NCBI RefSeq assembly: GCF_001661595.2
Contig: NZ_LYPF02000002.1
Coordinates: 62,001 to 126,000 of the forward strand
Length of the DNA stretch: 64,000 nt
Origin: Crocinitomix algicola
Lineage (GTDB): Bacteria > Bacteroidota > Bacteroidia > Flavobacteriales_D > Crocinitomicaceae
Direction of reading: 5' to 3'
This document shows positions 55,100 to 64,000 of this stretch, in pieces. The position numbers were made by a program, and so were the translations under genes. The notes under the pieces are model-generated. The model was not told where the DNA came from, ran no database searches, and worked only from the letters and a program-made list of their open reading frames with translations. The stretch's first letter is position 1; every line of letters begins with the position of its first letter.

Positions 55100-55792
55100 A
55101 TGAGCAATATGCGAATCGTTGGAATTCTAGTCTTAACACTGGTTTTAATTTCTTGTAAAAAGAAGAATATCAAGGAGAACGAAACAATCGTGCCTTTCGA
55201 CTTTTTATCAGGACAAACCTATAAGTCATTGACCATAGATTTGGTTTTTGTAGAAGGATTTGAACCAAATTCAACCGCTATTGCAAATCTTGAAGTTTTT
55301 TTAGAACAACGATTAAATAAGCCGGAGGGAATTTCTATTATTCAACGAGGAATCACATCCCCTGAAGAAGAAACTTATTCAGTTCAGGAAATAGAAGCTA
55401 TTGAGAAAGACAAGCGAAAAAACTATACGAAAAAAGAAGAGTTGGCTGCGTTTATATTTTATGCTGATGCTGATTATGTGGAGAGTGGGGAGGATAGCAA
55501 AGTATTGGGGATAAAGTATGGACCAAGTTCTGTCGCATTATTTAAGTCATCAATTGATCAATTTTCGGGTGGGATAGGTCAGGTTTCTGAGGTTAAATTG
55601 GAAACAACCGTTTTAAAACATGAATTTGGACATTTAATGGGGTTAGTCAATATTGGAACGGATTTGGTAAATACTCACGAAGATTCAGATCATTCGGGCC
55701 ATTGTGATAATCCTGACTGTTTGATGTACTACGCTACGGAAAATAGTAGTTTTGCAGAACTTTTATTGGGAGAGGACATTCCTGATTTGGAT
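55100..55792 (+). CDS. zinc metalloprotease-like lipoprotein
   Basis: The start at 55100 (MSNMRIVG) is chosen over 55031 because a lipoprotein signal then stands at the N-terminus (ILVLTLVLISC, lipobox); the frame ends at 55834, giving 244 aa. The motif HEFGHLMGLVN (HExxHxxGxxN) is the metzincin-type zinc site, followed by a His/Cys-rich loop (HEDSDHSGHCDNPDC) and a Met-turn LMYY. Proteases with this pattern are surface or periplasmic. No substrate can be named. Confidence 0.75.
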
Positions 55793-55832
55793 GAACAATG
55801 TATTCAAGATCTTCAAGCAAATGGTGGGAAAT

Positions 55833-55860
55833 AAAAAACGCCTCTGATTTCTCAAAGGCG
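55833..55860 (-). terminator. terminator between convergent genes
   Basis: CGCCTCTGA pairs with TCAAAGGCG around TTTC; the plus-strand A-run gives T on the minus strand for the DUF2911 gene. Confidence 0.75.
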
Positions 55861-55882
55861 CTTCCTATCAACTGTTAACGGC

Positions 55883-56716
55883 TTATTTTGACCATTTATC
55901 TAATGAACCTTGGATATAAGGAATCCATCCACTTTCTTCTTTTTTAGCTAATTCTAAAGCTTTTTCAGCATCTTTAATTGCTTTTGCTTTATCTTCCATT
56001 GCCATGTGAATTTGAGCTCTAAGGAATAATAATTTATAACCTTCGCTTACTTTTAATCCTTTATTTACATGAACCATTGCCTGTTTGTTATCTCCCACAG
56101 ACTTTAAATAATAGTTAGCTGCCTTGTAATAAACTTCATCTAACTTTTCACCTTTTTTAATCGCTTCTTTGATGTTCTTTTCAGCGATTTCAGAGGTAGC
56201 AACACTAAAAGGTATATCAACTCTTACATTTTCCCACGCAATTGTAATGGTTGCACCATTAGCACCAACATTAGAGAATCCCATTGTAAACGTTTCTGTT
56301 GTTGGGTTTTCTACAGCTTTTGCATCCACAGTAGCCACGTTTTTTGAAGCGTCATAATTACCTGTTCCCCATTGTTCAAGTACAGAGTTAAAAACAACTT
56401 TCCAAGCACCAGAAGCTGATGGAGTAGCAAATACAGCATAAGAACCAGCAGGTAAGTTTTGACCACCAATTTTAATGTCAGTTGATACTGTAAATTTTGT
56501 TGCAGCATTTGCTCCTAAACGCCATACTTCGTCATAGGCTACTAAATCACCAAAAATGGTTCTTCCTTTCATGCTTGGTCTAGAGTATTCAATACTTGCA
56601 TTGGTTAATCCAACCACTTGTTCCACTTTAGAAGAAGGACTAGGAGCAGGTAGATCTTGCGCTTGACTCGCACTCACCATAAATCCTGCAGTTAAAAAAA
56701 GCAATAATTTTTTCAT
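55883..56716 (-). CDS. DUF2911 domain protein with TPR tail
   Basis: 277 aa. Signal peptide to SQA-Q, then the DUF2911 signature IEYSRPSMKGRTIFG, YDEVWRLGANAAT and LPAGSYAVFATP, ending with two TPR-like helices (about 205-265). Exported; function unknown, common in Bacteroidota. Confidence 0.88.
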   Translation of the reverse strand: MKKLLLFLTAGFMVSASQAQDLPAPSPSSKVEQVVGLTNASIEYSRPSMKGRTIFGDLVAYDEVWRLGANAATKFTVSTDIKIGGQNLPAGSYAVFATPSASGAWKVVFNSVLEQWGTGNYDASKNVATVDAKAVENPTTETFTMGFSNVGANGATITIAWENVRVDIPFSVATSEIAEKNIKEAIKKGEKLDEVYYKAANYYLKSVGDNKQAMVHVNKGLKVSEGYKLLFLRAQIHMAMEDKAKAIKDAEKALELAKKEESGWIPYIQGSLDKWSK

Positions 56717-56727
56717 TTGATTTGTTT

Positions 56728-58407
56728 TTAATTGTTATTTGATTTTTGAATTGATTGAATCAGGTATGCACTCAGAATGACTAGCGCAGAACCAATCAAG
56801 TTGTAGAGTAAATAGCTGATTTCAATGACTTCATATACATTTAGTAAATGTACGATTAATACGACGATTTCGGCAATAATTGCACCGTAAAAAGTGGGTT
56901 TTCCTCCAATTTTTTTAAAGAAAAAAGCAATGAGAAAAACGCCCAAAATTGTTCCATAGAAAAGACTTCCTAAAATATTGACCAGTTCAATTAGGTTATC
57001 AAAAAGTCCCGCCGTTAGCGCAACGATAATAGCTAATACACCCCATCCAACTGTTAGCAGTTTACTCACCTTAAGATCTTTCTTTTCATCCTCGTCACCT
57101 TTGGACCAGAATTTTTTATAATAATCAATGGTTGTCGTTGAGGCAAGAGCATTTAATTCCCCAGCCGTAGAAGACATAGCTGCTGAAAATATCATCGCTA
57201 ATAATAAACCAATTAGTCCTTTCGGTAAATAATTGAGCACAAAGTTTAGGAAGATATAATCGTGATCGGTTTTTTCGTAAGTTGGTTCAAGGTTTTGAAG
57301 TTTTGTTTTATACTCTTTTCTGAGACTGTCTTGCTCTGCCTGTAAGTGTTGCGCTTGCGTATAATCCGACTTTTCACCTTTGGTGATTGCTTGCAATTCA
57401 ATCTGTTTTAGTTTATGAATAGCATCGTAGTTCGTCTCAATGGCTATCAAGTCTTCATGCTGCACCGCTTTTTCAATCGTTACGGATTCATTGAAAATGA
57501 TTGGCGGTTTATTAAATTGGTAAGAAACGAAGACCATTATCCCTACAAACAAAATAAAGAACTGCATCGGAATTTTGAGAATCCCATTCATCATTAATCC
57601 CATTCGTGAGGCTTTTAAAGATTTGCCCCCCAAGTACCGTTGTACCTGCGATTGGTCTGTTCCAAAATAAGATAAAGAAAGAAAAAGTCCACCAAGTAAA
57701 CCGTACCAAAGTGTATAATTCTCAGATGATTGTACGGATAAGTCAACGATTTCCATTTTGCCCATCTTTCCTGCAATTTCAACACCTTCTGCAATACCAA
57801 CTTCATTTGGTAAAGTGTCTAAAACATAATAAAACGCGACGAACATGCCGAGCATAATTACTGCCATTTGCCATTTCTGGGTGATGGAAACAGCTCTTGA
57901 ACCTCCAGAAACTGTGTAAACAATCACAAGCACCCCAATTACTAAGCAGGTTAACTGTAAATTCCAATCCAAAAGAGTTGACAAAATAATTGCAGGAGCA
58001 AAAATTGTAATTCCAGCAGATAATCCTCTTGAAAGTAAAAATAAGAGGGCTGTTAGTGATCGAACTTTAACGTCGAATCGTTGTTCTAAATATTGGTAGG
58101 CTGTGTAAACTTTTAATCGGTAGTAGATGGGGAGAAAAAAAACGGAAATTATAATCATTGCAAGAGGTAGTCCAAAATAAATTTGAATGAATCCCATTCC
58201 ATCTTCATATGCTTGACCTGGTGTAGACAAAAAGGTAATGGCGCTTGCCTGTGTCGCCATTATGGATAAACCTATAGTTGCCCAATTTTCACTATTGTTC
58301 CCCTTTAAATATCCTTCAAGGTTACTATTTTTTCTCGTTTTCCAAGTTCCGTATAGTACAATACTAAGGAGAGTTAAAACTAAGATAGCCCAATCTATTC
58401 CACTCAT
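56728..58407 (-). CDS. sodium:solute symporter (SSS family)
   Basis: 559 aa with about 13 membrane helices. Seen: WATIGLSIMATQASAITFLSTPGQAYEDG (sodium site 2 region, split over two helices), GLPLAMIIISVF, YQYLEQRF, SGGSRAVSITQKWQ, and FGTDQSQVQRYLGGKSLKAS, all SSS marks. A hydrophilic insert of about 75 residues (about 303-378, helical and charged) splits the usual helix order. The start overlaps the stop of a 36-aa protein (ATGA). Substrate unknown. Confidence 0.9.
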   Translation of the reverse strand: MSGIDWAILVLTLLSIVLYGTWKTRKNSNLEGYLKGNNSENWATIGLSIMATQASAITFLSTPGQAYEDGMGFIQIYFGLPLAMIIISVFFLPIYYRLKVYTAYQYLEQRFDVKVRSLTALLFLLSRGLSAGITIFAPAIILSTLLDWNLQLTCLVIGVLVIVYTVSGGSRAVSITQKWQMAVIMLGMFVAFYYVLDTLPNEVGIAEGVEIAGKMGKMEIVDLSVQSSENYTLWYGLLGGLFLSLSYFGTDQSQVQRYLGGKSLKASRMGLMMNGILKIPMQFFILFVGIMVFVSYQFNKPPIIFNESVTIEKAVQHEDLIAIETNYDAIHKLKQIELQAITKGEKSDYTQAQHLQAEQDSLRKEYKTKLQNLEPTYEKTDHDYIFLNFVLNYLPKGLIGLLLAMIFSAAMSSTAGELNALASTTTIDYYKKFWSKGDEDEKKDLKVSKLLTVGWGVLAIIVALTAGLFDNLIELVNILGSLFYGTILGVFLIAFFFKKIGGKPTFYGAIIAEIVVLIVHLLNVYEVIEISYLLYNLIGSALVILSAYLIQSIQKSNNN

Positions 58408-58514
58408 ATACTATAGGTATTAGAAATTATGATGAAAATGATGATTTGAATGGCAAGAAACATGATTAGTCCCCAATACCAATTTTTCCATTTTGTCGAA
58501 TCTTGCTCTTCCAT
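58404..58514 (-). CDS. 36-aa membrane protein, probable symporter companion
   Basis: Too short for standard calls. It reads MEEQDSTKWKNWYWG then a hydrophobic stretch LIMFLAIQIIIFIII and a short tail. The stop overlaps the symporter ATG by three bases (ATGA) and the start lies one base after the PIG-L stop, so it is in an operon. Similar tiny W-Y-W-G proteins precede SSS symporters in other Bacteroidota (from memory, not verifiable here). Confidence 0.6.
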   Translation of the reverse strand: MEEQDSTKWKNWYWGLIMFLAIQIIIFIIISNTYSI

Positions 58515-58515
58515 C

Positions 58516-60951
58516 TTAATAACTTAAAAGGTTAGCAAATAAACGATACGCACCTTCAACACCATTTGGTAATTCCCTAAAGAACGAAATTCCAGTGTAG
58601 ATAAATCGCCCTTTTCCATGCGCAGTAACAATCAACCCTCCTTCTTGTGGTGTCTCACCCTTGTCGTGCCAAGAAATAAGGGGAGTATAATTTTCTTCGT
58701 AGTTTGAGGCAAAGTATAAACCTCTTTCTTGAACCCAATTCTTAAAATCTTCTGTGGTAATTTTATTCGGTTGATTAAAAATTGGATGTTCTGGAGCTAA
58801 AATATGAACGGCAGCATCTTCCTCTGTAACACGATTACGAGACAATTCAAATGGGGTTGGGCCAAATTTTTCTCCTGTAGGTCGGCGGGAAGCAGTATTG
58901 TATTGCATCACAACATTTCCTCCATTCTCAACATACTCAAATAGTTTTTGATCAAAATTGCGCAGTTCAGGATGCACATTATAAATACGAATACCTAAAA
59001 CAACAGACTGATATTGACTTAAATTTACAGTTGATAAATCGTTGACTTCAAATTGGTCTACTTTAAACCCCAGCTGCTCTATTGCTTGTGCGACACCATC
59101 ACCGGCGCCATTTATATAGGCTATTTTACCATCTTTAATTTTCGCATTTATAGGCACGCAAGTCAATTCCGCAGGTTTAAAAATAACTTGGGTTGGAATG
59201 TGGTCGTATGTAATTTCATTAAAAGTTGACAAAGATTTTCCGTCACTTCCTTTTAATATAAGTTGCCCTTTTTGACTGTTTTGTGTTGGAGTAAGCTTTA
59301 TTTCTTGCCAAATTTCAGCATGTTTTGATGTTGCGTTAAATGAAAAACTCTGCGGCGAGACATTCCAGCCAGCCGGCGCTTCAAGTTTAATTTCATCGTT
59401 TATGCTTTCTTTGAAACTGTGGATCTTAAGTTTTATGGTTTTTGACTGATCTGGCTTTAGAATTATTGATTTTTGATCAAAGTTTACAGTATAATCCGGA
59501 CTTGAGATTACTGGACGTTTTCGTTCTCCAAATGATGGATCACGCCATTTATAGATGACAGGAATATTCAATTTAAGTTCTTCACCATTTACAAAAATGG
59601 AAAGTTCTTCGCAAAAACTTGGGTCATTCTCTGCCTTACCTAAATCTTCTTTATTATCAACCGTAAACAAAGTGTTAAACTCATGTTTTAACCAATATGG
59701 TGTTGAAGCGGGTATGGTGTTTTTGATGGTGACTTGTTTTGTGATGACTTGATTCTCTGGCAGGTCAATAAGGATTTCTTGATTTCGAATTCCATTCAGT
59801 TTTACATCTAAACTACTGCGATTTAAAAGGTTGTAATTTAACACAATCTCTTCTCCATTTGGGTAAGCATAATCTTCTGTTGTTATGTCAATATACAATC
59901 CTAGACAATCGATGATTATTTGATTTAATTCCGCAATTTTACTTTGCTTATGCGCTTCAACTTTAGATGAAGGCAGGTTCAGTAACTCTTTCCTTAGTGC
60001 TAATAATTGCGGCACATTATTTTCGGGTTTTACAAAGTCAAAATTTGCCAATAACGCATTGAACCTATTCGCAAAATCATTAGAAACTAGATCTGACCAA
60101 TTCGCTGTATTATTTTCAAAAAATGATTTTTTTAATTTTTTTCCGCCAAGATGCTCAAAGTACTCAATTAATGAGCCTCTTTCAACAATAGCTCCAAATC
60201 CTTGACATTTATGTTGACTTCTCGCTATTGTACCTATTTCATTATAAGATTGTCCTAATAAAGGATTGTATCCTCCTATTTCCTGCACTAAATAATTCGG
60301 ATTATTCTTCGCCTTCTCACTCAAATCTTGATCCCACCATGTAGAAGAATTCCAGTAAATTGAACCTGTTTTCCAAGCGCCTAATTCAGCAACTTGATTG
60401 GGTATAAAATTAGGGTCTGCAGCTTTGTCAAAGGCCTCAATAGCTAACATTGCTGATGCTGTATGGTGCCCGTGTCCACCTCGCTTATCCGGTGGGAATC
60501 TTGTGATAATTACATCCGGTTTAAACTGGCGAATGACTAAAACTACATCTGATAAAATTTCATCTTTCCCCCATTTTTCAAAAGATTCTTCCGCCGATTT
60601 AGAATAGCCAAAGTCAACTGCACGGGTAAAGTATTGTCTGGCTCCATCCACGGAACGCGCAGCAAGTAGTTCTTGCGTGCGAAGTACTCCAAGGTCTTCG
60701 CTTAATTCATCTCCAATAAGGTTTTGACCTCCATCACCGCGAGTTAACGATAAATAGGCTGTTTCGGCCAATTCTCCATTAGACAAATAGGCTAATGCCC
60801 TTGTGTTTTCGTCATCTGGATGCGCAGCTATATATAATACCCGTTTTAAAGCGTGTACTTTTTGCAAATGATGATAAATCTCCGCAGTTGTTTTTTGAGC
60901 GAATAATGATCCAGTCAGTAAAAGAAAAAAAATAGCTAAACGATAGTTCAT
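58516..60951 (-). CDS. PIG-L family deacetylase, exported
   Basis: 811 aa from ATG 60951 (MNYRLAIFFLLLTGSLFA signal; six codons longer is possible). The LmbE/PIG-L zinc site HPDDE lies at about 43-47, with ITRFPPDKRGGHGHHTAS supplying the last His. The rest (about 350-811) holds beta-sandwich domains and a glutamine-amidotransferase-like fold (VVLGIRIY, GGNVVMQYN). Likely deacetylates N-acetyl sugars in the periplasm. It heads an operon with the 36-aa protein and symporter, suggesting use of the released product. Confidence 0.87.
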   Translation of the reverse strand: MNYRLAIFFLLLTGSLFAQKTTAEIYHHLQKVHALKRVLYIAAHPDDENTRALAYLSNGELAETAYLSLTRGDGGQNLIGDELSEDLGVLRTQELLAARSVDGARQYFTRAVDFGYSKSAEESFEKWGKDEILSDVVLVIRQFKPDVIITRFPPDKRGGHGHHTASAMLAIEAFDKAADPNFIPNQVAELGAWKTGSIYWNSSTWWDQDLSEKAKNNPNYLVQEIGGYNPLLGQSYNEIGTIARSQHKCQGFGAIVERGSLIEYFEHLGGKKLKKSFFENNTANWSDLVSNDFANRFNALLANFDFVKPENNVPQLLALRKELLNLPSSKVEAHKQSKIAELNQIIIDCLGLYIDITTEDYAYPNGEEIVLNYNLLNRSSLDVKLNGIRNQEILIDLPENQVITKQVTIKNTIPASTPYWLKHEFNTLFTVDNKEDLGKAENDPSFCEELSIFVNGEELKLNIPVIYKWRDPSFGERKRPVISSPDYTVNFDQKSIILKPDQSKTIKLKIHSFKESINDEIKLEAPAGWNVSPQSFSFNATSKHAEIWQEIKLTPTQNSQKGQLILKGSDGKSLSTFNEITYDHIPTQVIFKPAELTCVPINAKIKDGKIAYINGAGDGVAQAIEQLGFKVDQFEVNDLSTVNLSQYQSVVLGIRIYNVHPELRNFDQKLFEYVENGGNVVMQYNTASRRPTGEKFGPTPFELSRNRVTEEDAAVHILAPEHPIFNQPNKITTEDFKNWVQERGLYFASNYEENYTPLISWHDKGETPQEGGLIVTAHGKGRFIYTGISFFRELPNGVEGAYRLFANLLSY

Positions 60952-61472
60952 AGTTGTGTGTTGGAACACACAAAAATAGGTAGAATAAAATTTTAAAATG
61001 TTAAATATTTCTTAATAAGTAGTATGTCCTTAAAATGGTAAGTAGACGATAATAATTCGTTCAAAATGAAATTGAATTTTTCAAAATGAAAATATCATGT
61101 AGGTTTGGGAAGGAGCATGTGTTGATTGCAGTAGGTGTTTATGTTGTTGTTTTATAAGGGTTTGAAAGGTTGGTTTTCATCTGTTTCCTAATTGTGGCAC
61201 AAGATTCGTCATACCCCAATCAGATTATAGTTTAGTAGGTTAGGTTTACAACTTTATAAACAAATAGGCTGAGTAAAGTAAAACTTAAGATGATTATAGT
61301 AGTGATTCATCATATAGTAGGTAATAGTTTTACTCCGAAAGCATAGAGTTTATAAAGTGGCAGATGATAGAGCAACTCACTGGTAATTTATCAGGCGATT
61401 AATACCGAAGGAAAGCAAACCAATAAATTGCTGGCTGGGTTCCTCTCATCTTCTGCTGAATTAAAAACAAAA

Positions 61473-61655
61473 ATGAATTTTAGTTCTCAGAACGGTAAAA
61501 AGATAATTCGATTATTAATTGCCTTTGGACTGGTAATAGCGATACTCGCTTTTTATTGGAAAAAAGAACTGATACTGAATTGGAGCTTGTTGATTTTTGT
61601 TTTTCTCTTAACACTAAACTTTATAATTGAATTGAATAAAAACAATAAAAATTAA
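61473..61655 (+). CDS. 60-aa two-helix membrane protein
   Basis: The start at 61473 (MNFSSQNGKKIIRLL) fits better than 61428, where a non-hydrophobic 15-residue extension would precede. Two hydrophobic helices (LLIAFGLVIAILAFYW and NWSLLIFVFLLTLNFII) flank a KKE turn. No family recognised. It precedes the coiled-coil lipoprotein by 12 nt. The gap 60970-61472 (about 500 nt) contains no gene that I can support. Confidence 0.5.
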   Translation: MNFSSQNGKKIIRLLIAFGLVIAILAFYWKKELILNWSLLIFVFLLTLNFIIELNKNNKN

Positions 61656-61667
61656 AATCGTAGAAAA

Positions 61668-62540
61668 ATGAAAAAATTAGGAATAATCGGCGTGTTTGGA
61701 ATAGCTTTATTCACTTTTAGTTGTGCTGAATCTAATGACGATTTAGCGCAAGAATTAACATCCCTTGAACCACAAGAAGAGTTTGATAAAATGGCTTATC
61801 AAGATTCTATTCAACAGTCTTTTTTGGCAGTACTTGATGAAATTGAAACAGATTTGAGTAAAATTCGGTCTAAAGAAGGTGTGATTACAATTGACCCTGA
61901 TAATCCAGACGAATTAAACGTGACTCAGAAAGATCGGATTGTGAGAGAAATTCAAATGATTAACACCTTATTGGAGAATAACCGAGATAAGGTGGGAGAG
62001 CTCGAATCACGATTGAGAAGGTATAAAATTAAGAACAAAGACTTTGAAAAGATGCTCGCTGAAACAAACGAAAAACTGGAGGAGCAATATATGAGCATCG
62101 AGTCGCTAAAGGAAGATCTTGCAGCAAAAGAAATCGATATTATGGACTTAAATGTGCGTTTAACAGAATTACAACTTGATACTGCGATGATGACCGATAA
62201 AATTATTCAATTGACCGAAGAAAATCATACTGCTTACTATGCGATGGGGTCTTACAAAGAGTTAAAAGAAAATAAAGTGGCTGAACGTGAAGGTGGAATT
62301 TTAGGAATTGGTGGAACAAAAAATTTGTCAGATGATGTAAATGAGGATTATTTTACAGCCATCAATATTTTTGAACAAACAACAATCCCTTTACATTCTG
62401 ATAAAGCAACTATCCTTACGGAGCATGCATCAAATTCGTATCAAATAATTGAAGGTGATGATGAAAATAAATTGCTGTCCATTACAAATCCAGATGAATT
62501 TTGGAAAACAAATAAATACCTTGTAGTAGAAACTAGATAG
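61668..62540 (+). CDS. coiled-coil lipoprotein, unknown function
   Basis: 290 aa. Lipobox TFSC after a 18-residue signal; then a long coiled coil (about 50-190, heptads with IRSKE, NNRDKVGELESRLRRYK, ETNEKLEEQYMSIESLKEDL) and a compact C-terminal domain (FEQTTIPLHSDKATILTEHA, YQIIEG, PDEFWKTNKYLVV). It is an envelope lipoprotein of a Bacteroidota-wide type; role unknown. Confidence 0.7.
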   Translation: MKKLGIIGVFGIALFTFSCAESNDDLAQELTSLEPQEEFDKMAYQDSIQQSFLAVLDEIETDLSKIRSKEGVITIDPDNPDELNVTQKDRIVREIQMINTLLENNRDKVGELESRLRRYKIKNKDFEKMLAETNEKLEEQYMSIESLKEDLAAKEIDIMDLNVRLTELQLDTAMMTDKIIQLTEENHTAYYAMGSYKELKENKVAEREGGILGIGGTKNLSDDVNEDYFTAINIFEQTTIPLHSDKATILTEHASNSYQIIEGDDENKLLSITNPDEFWKTNKYLVVETR

Positions 62541-62570
62541 ACGCGTTTCATTACAATTTTCAAAGTAATT

Positions 62571-62604
62571 CGCCCGAATTGATTTTATCAGTTCGGGTGT
62601 TTTA
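62571..62604 (+). terminator. terminator after the coiled-coil lipoprotein gene
   Basis: CGCCCGAATTGAT pairs with ATCAGTTCGGGTG along 13 bp (two G-T pairs), loop TTT, then T-rich. Confidence 0.85.
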
Positions 62605-62765
62605 TTTGCTGTAGTTGGATGCTATTTAATGGTGTTTTTAGTCGATTTTCGTTGAAGTTTCTTCCTTTGTTCATAGAAAAAAAGGGATTCGAACAGTAGA
62701 ATAGAGAGAAATCATAAAAAAGGGGTTAAATTTGCAGCACAGTATAAATCGCTTAAGAAAACCGC

Positions 62766-64000
62766 ATGTATAAAGTGTTGAATAAAGTATTTTCAATGGC
62801 CTTAATGGGGCTATTTTTACTCCTTTTTTTTGGGGCTATAGGTTGGGCAACTTTTGTTGAGAACGATTATGGAACCCCGGTTGCTCAAAAGCTCATCTAT
62901 AAAGCATGGTGGTTCGAAGGTATTCTATGGTATTTATCACTTTCCTTGATTTTTAATATTTATCGCTATAAACTTTTGCAAAAAGCTAAAATAGGATCGT
63001 TAATCTTTCATGTTTCATTTTTGGTAATAATTCTTGGTGCATGGGTAACACGAACGACTGGATTTGAAGGTGCAATGATTATACGAGAGGGTGGTTCTTC
63101 AAATGTATTAATTAGTACTGATACTTATTTGCAGATCAAAGTTCATGACCTGGAAAAGCAATACGTTTATGATGCTCCAGTAATTTTAGATGGATATACA
63201 AAAAATGAGTTCCATCATGAATTCGAATTCCCCGGTCAAAATGAGGAGGTCTCGCTTGAATTGATTGATTTAAAAGAGTCAATTGTAGATACCCTAGTGC
63301 GTGTTGGAAAATCGAAAGGTTCACCATTTTTAGATGTCGTAACTGTTGGGCAAGGTGGGAGACAAGAAAATTACATAAAAGGTGGTGAGTTTATTATCGA
63401 TAATGGTACTAAAATCGCCTTCAATACAGACGAATACTCAGATGCCGTTTCTATTTTCTCAACAGACTCTGGAATGTACGTAAAAACGCCATTTGAGTTA
63501 AACTGGTTTCAAATGAGGGATTCTACAACCGGTATTATTGCCCGAGATTCGGTACAACCGTTTCAGTCAATGCGTCTTTATTCAGTAGGCGCTTCACAGT
63601 TTATGTACCGAAGTTTTTATCCGTCTGCCGCTTTTGAGTACGTTGAAAGTCCTTCAGCTTCAAGGGATATGAAGGCAGTAACCATGAAAGTGAAACAAGG
63701 CAATAAAGAAAAAGAAGTTGTTTTAGTAGGTAGCAAAGGCATGCGACCAGAACATGTTAAGTTTCAATTGGGTGATTTACATTACGAATTAGCTTATGGC
63801 TCTAAATTAATTCAATTGCCATTTTCTGTTTATCTTGAAGATTTTGTGATGGAAAGATACGTAGGAACTGAGAGTCCGTCTTCTTTTTCAAGTCACGTTG
63901 TAGTTGTAGATCTCGAGAACAATGTTGAGATGCCCTATCATATCTACATGAATCATGTACTAGATTATGGAGGTTATCGATTCTTCCAATCGAATTATGA
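62766..64000 (+). CDS. cytochrome c biogenesis protein, ResB-like N-terminal part (3' end outside window)
   Basis: No stop before the right edge; 411 codons visible. Two N-terminal membrane helices (LMGLFLLLFFGAIGWATFVE with ENDYGTPVAQ, and WYLSLSLIFNIYRYKLL), a third helix after KIGSLIFHVSFLVIILGAW, then a long periplasmic ResB-type domain (GAMIIREG, FQLGDLHYELAYGS, YGGYRFFQSNY). In Bacteroidota this is normally fused to CcsA (heme channel) in one protein of about 1000 aa; the CcsA half would lie outside. It serves heme attachment to apocytochromes c. Confidence 0.85.
   Translation, partial: MYKVLNKVFSMALMGLFLLLFFGAIGWATFVENDYGTPVAQKLIYKAWWFEGILWYLSLSLIFNIYRYKLLQKAKIGSLIFHVSFLVIILGAWVTRTTGFEGAMIIREGGSSNVLISTDTYLQIKVHDLEKQYVYDAPVILDGYTKNEFHHEFEFPGQNEEVSLELIDLKESIVDTLVRVGKSKGSPFLDVVTVGQGGRQENYIKGGEFIIDNGTKIAFNTDEYSDAVSIFSTDSGMYVKTPFELNWFQMRDSTTGIIARDSVQPFQSMRLYSVGASQFMYRSFYPSAAFEYVESPSASRDMKAVTMKVKQGNKEKEVVLVGSKGMRPEHVKFQLGDLHYELAYGSKLIQLPFSVYLEDFVMERYVGTESPSSFSSHVVVVDLENNVEMPYHIYMNHVLDYGGYRFFQSNY

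Noticed and set aside
61020-61430. Candidate structured RNA (RNase P, 6S or tmRNA) in the large gap
   Set aside because: None of the conserved motifs of these RNAs could be found and no stable long helix is evident by eye.

Overview
The window comes from a member of the Bacteroidota, most likely the order Flavobacteriales and perhaps close to the Crocinitomicaceae. The signs are AT-rich DNA, type IX secretion (T9SS) C-terminal sorting domains, Bacteroidota-specific families (DUF6089, DUF1573 triplets, BT_3928-type DoxX proteins, DUF2911, probably fused ResB/CcsA), promoter boxes of the TAnnTTTG type, and a GGGCGTTCC...CCCTAACGC intergenic repeat of a kind seen in flavobacteria. The genus cannot be fixed from sequence reading alone.

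Layout. 1-27 kb is largely chromosomal core: the end of a sugar-nucleotide epimerase, a DUF6089 barrel, a nitronate monooxygenase with an M16 peptidase pair, RecQ, three tandem DUF1573 proteins, FolP facing away from a DUF1599 / BT_3928 / tpiA / prmA cluster, two giant exported proteins (1537 and 2488 aa), ClpS and a tRNA-Arg(ACG). From about 27.25 to 40.3 kb, directly after the tRNA, lies an accessory island devoted to a grasp-with-spasm ribosomal-peptide (RiPP) system. From 40.5 to 64 kb the content is again ordinary: T9SS surface proteins (CotH/lamin-tail, glycine-rich), barrels, redox and stress genes (AraC regulator, two pirins, YceI), a metalloprotease lipoprotein, a sodium:solute symporter with a 36-aa companion protein and a PIG-L deacetylase, and the 5' part of a cytochrome c biogenesis gene.

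The island is the most interesting part. Its intact unit (30.75-40.23 kb) reads GNAT - seven-TM LuxR regulator - KGG-leader precursor peptide (59 aa) - secreted protein - ATP-grasp maturase - a previously uncalled 57-aa ORF overlapping both neighbours - SPASM maturase - C39-peptidase ABC exporter - HlyD adaptor - TolC-like outer-membrane protein. Upstream lies a decaying tandem copy (27.5-30.2 kb). It has a LuxR gene shortened by a 516-nt in-frame deletion between 7-bp direct repeats, an intact second precursor with a very different Cys/Ser/Asp-rich core, a secreted protein, and then fused stumps of the ATP-grasp, SPASM and exporter genes. A scrap of a third exporter copy (27.26 kb) carries the same truncation junction, so the locus has been through repeated tandem duplication and deletion. 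The second, apparently orphan precursor may be matured and exported in trans by the intact unit. ACGT palindromes repeated in front of both precursors are candidate operators for the LuxR proteins.
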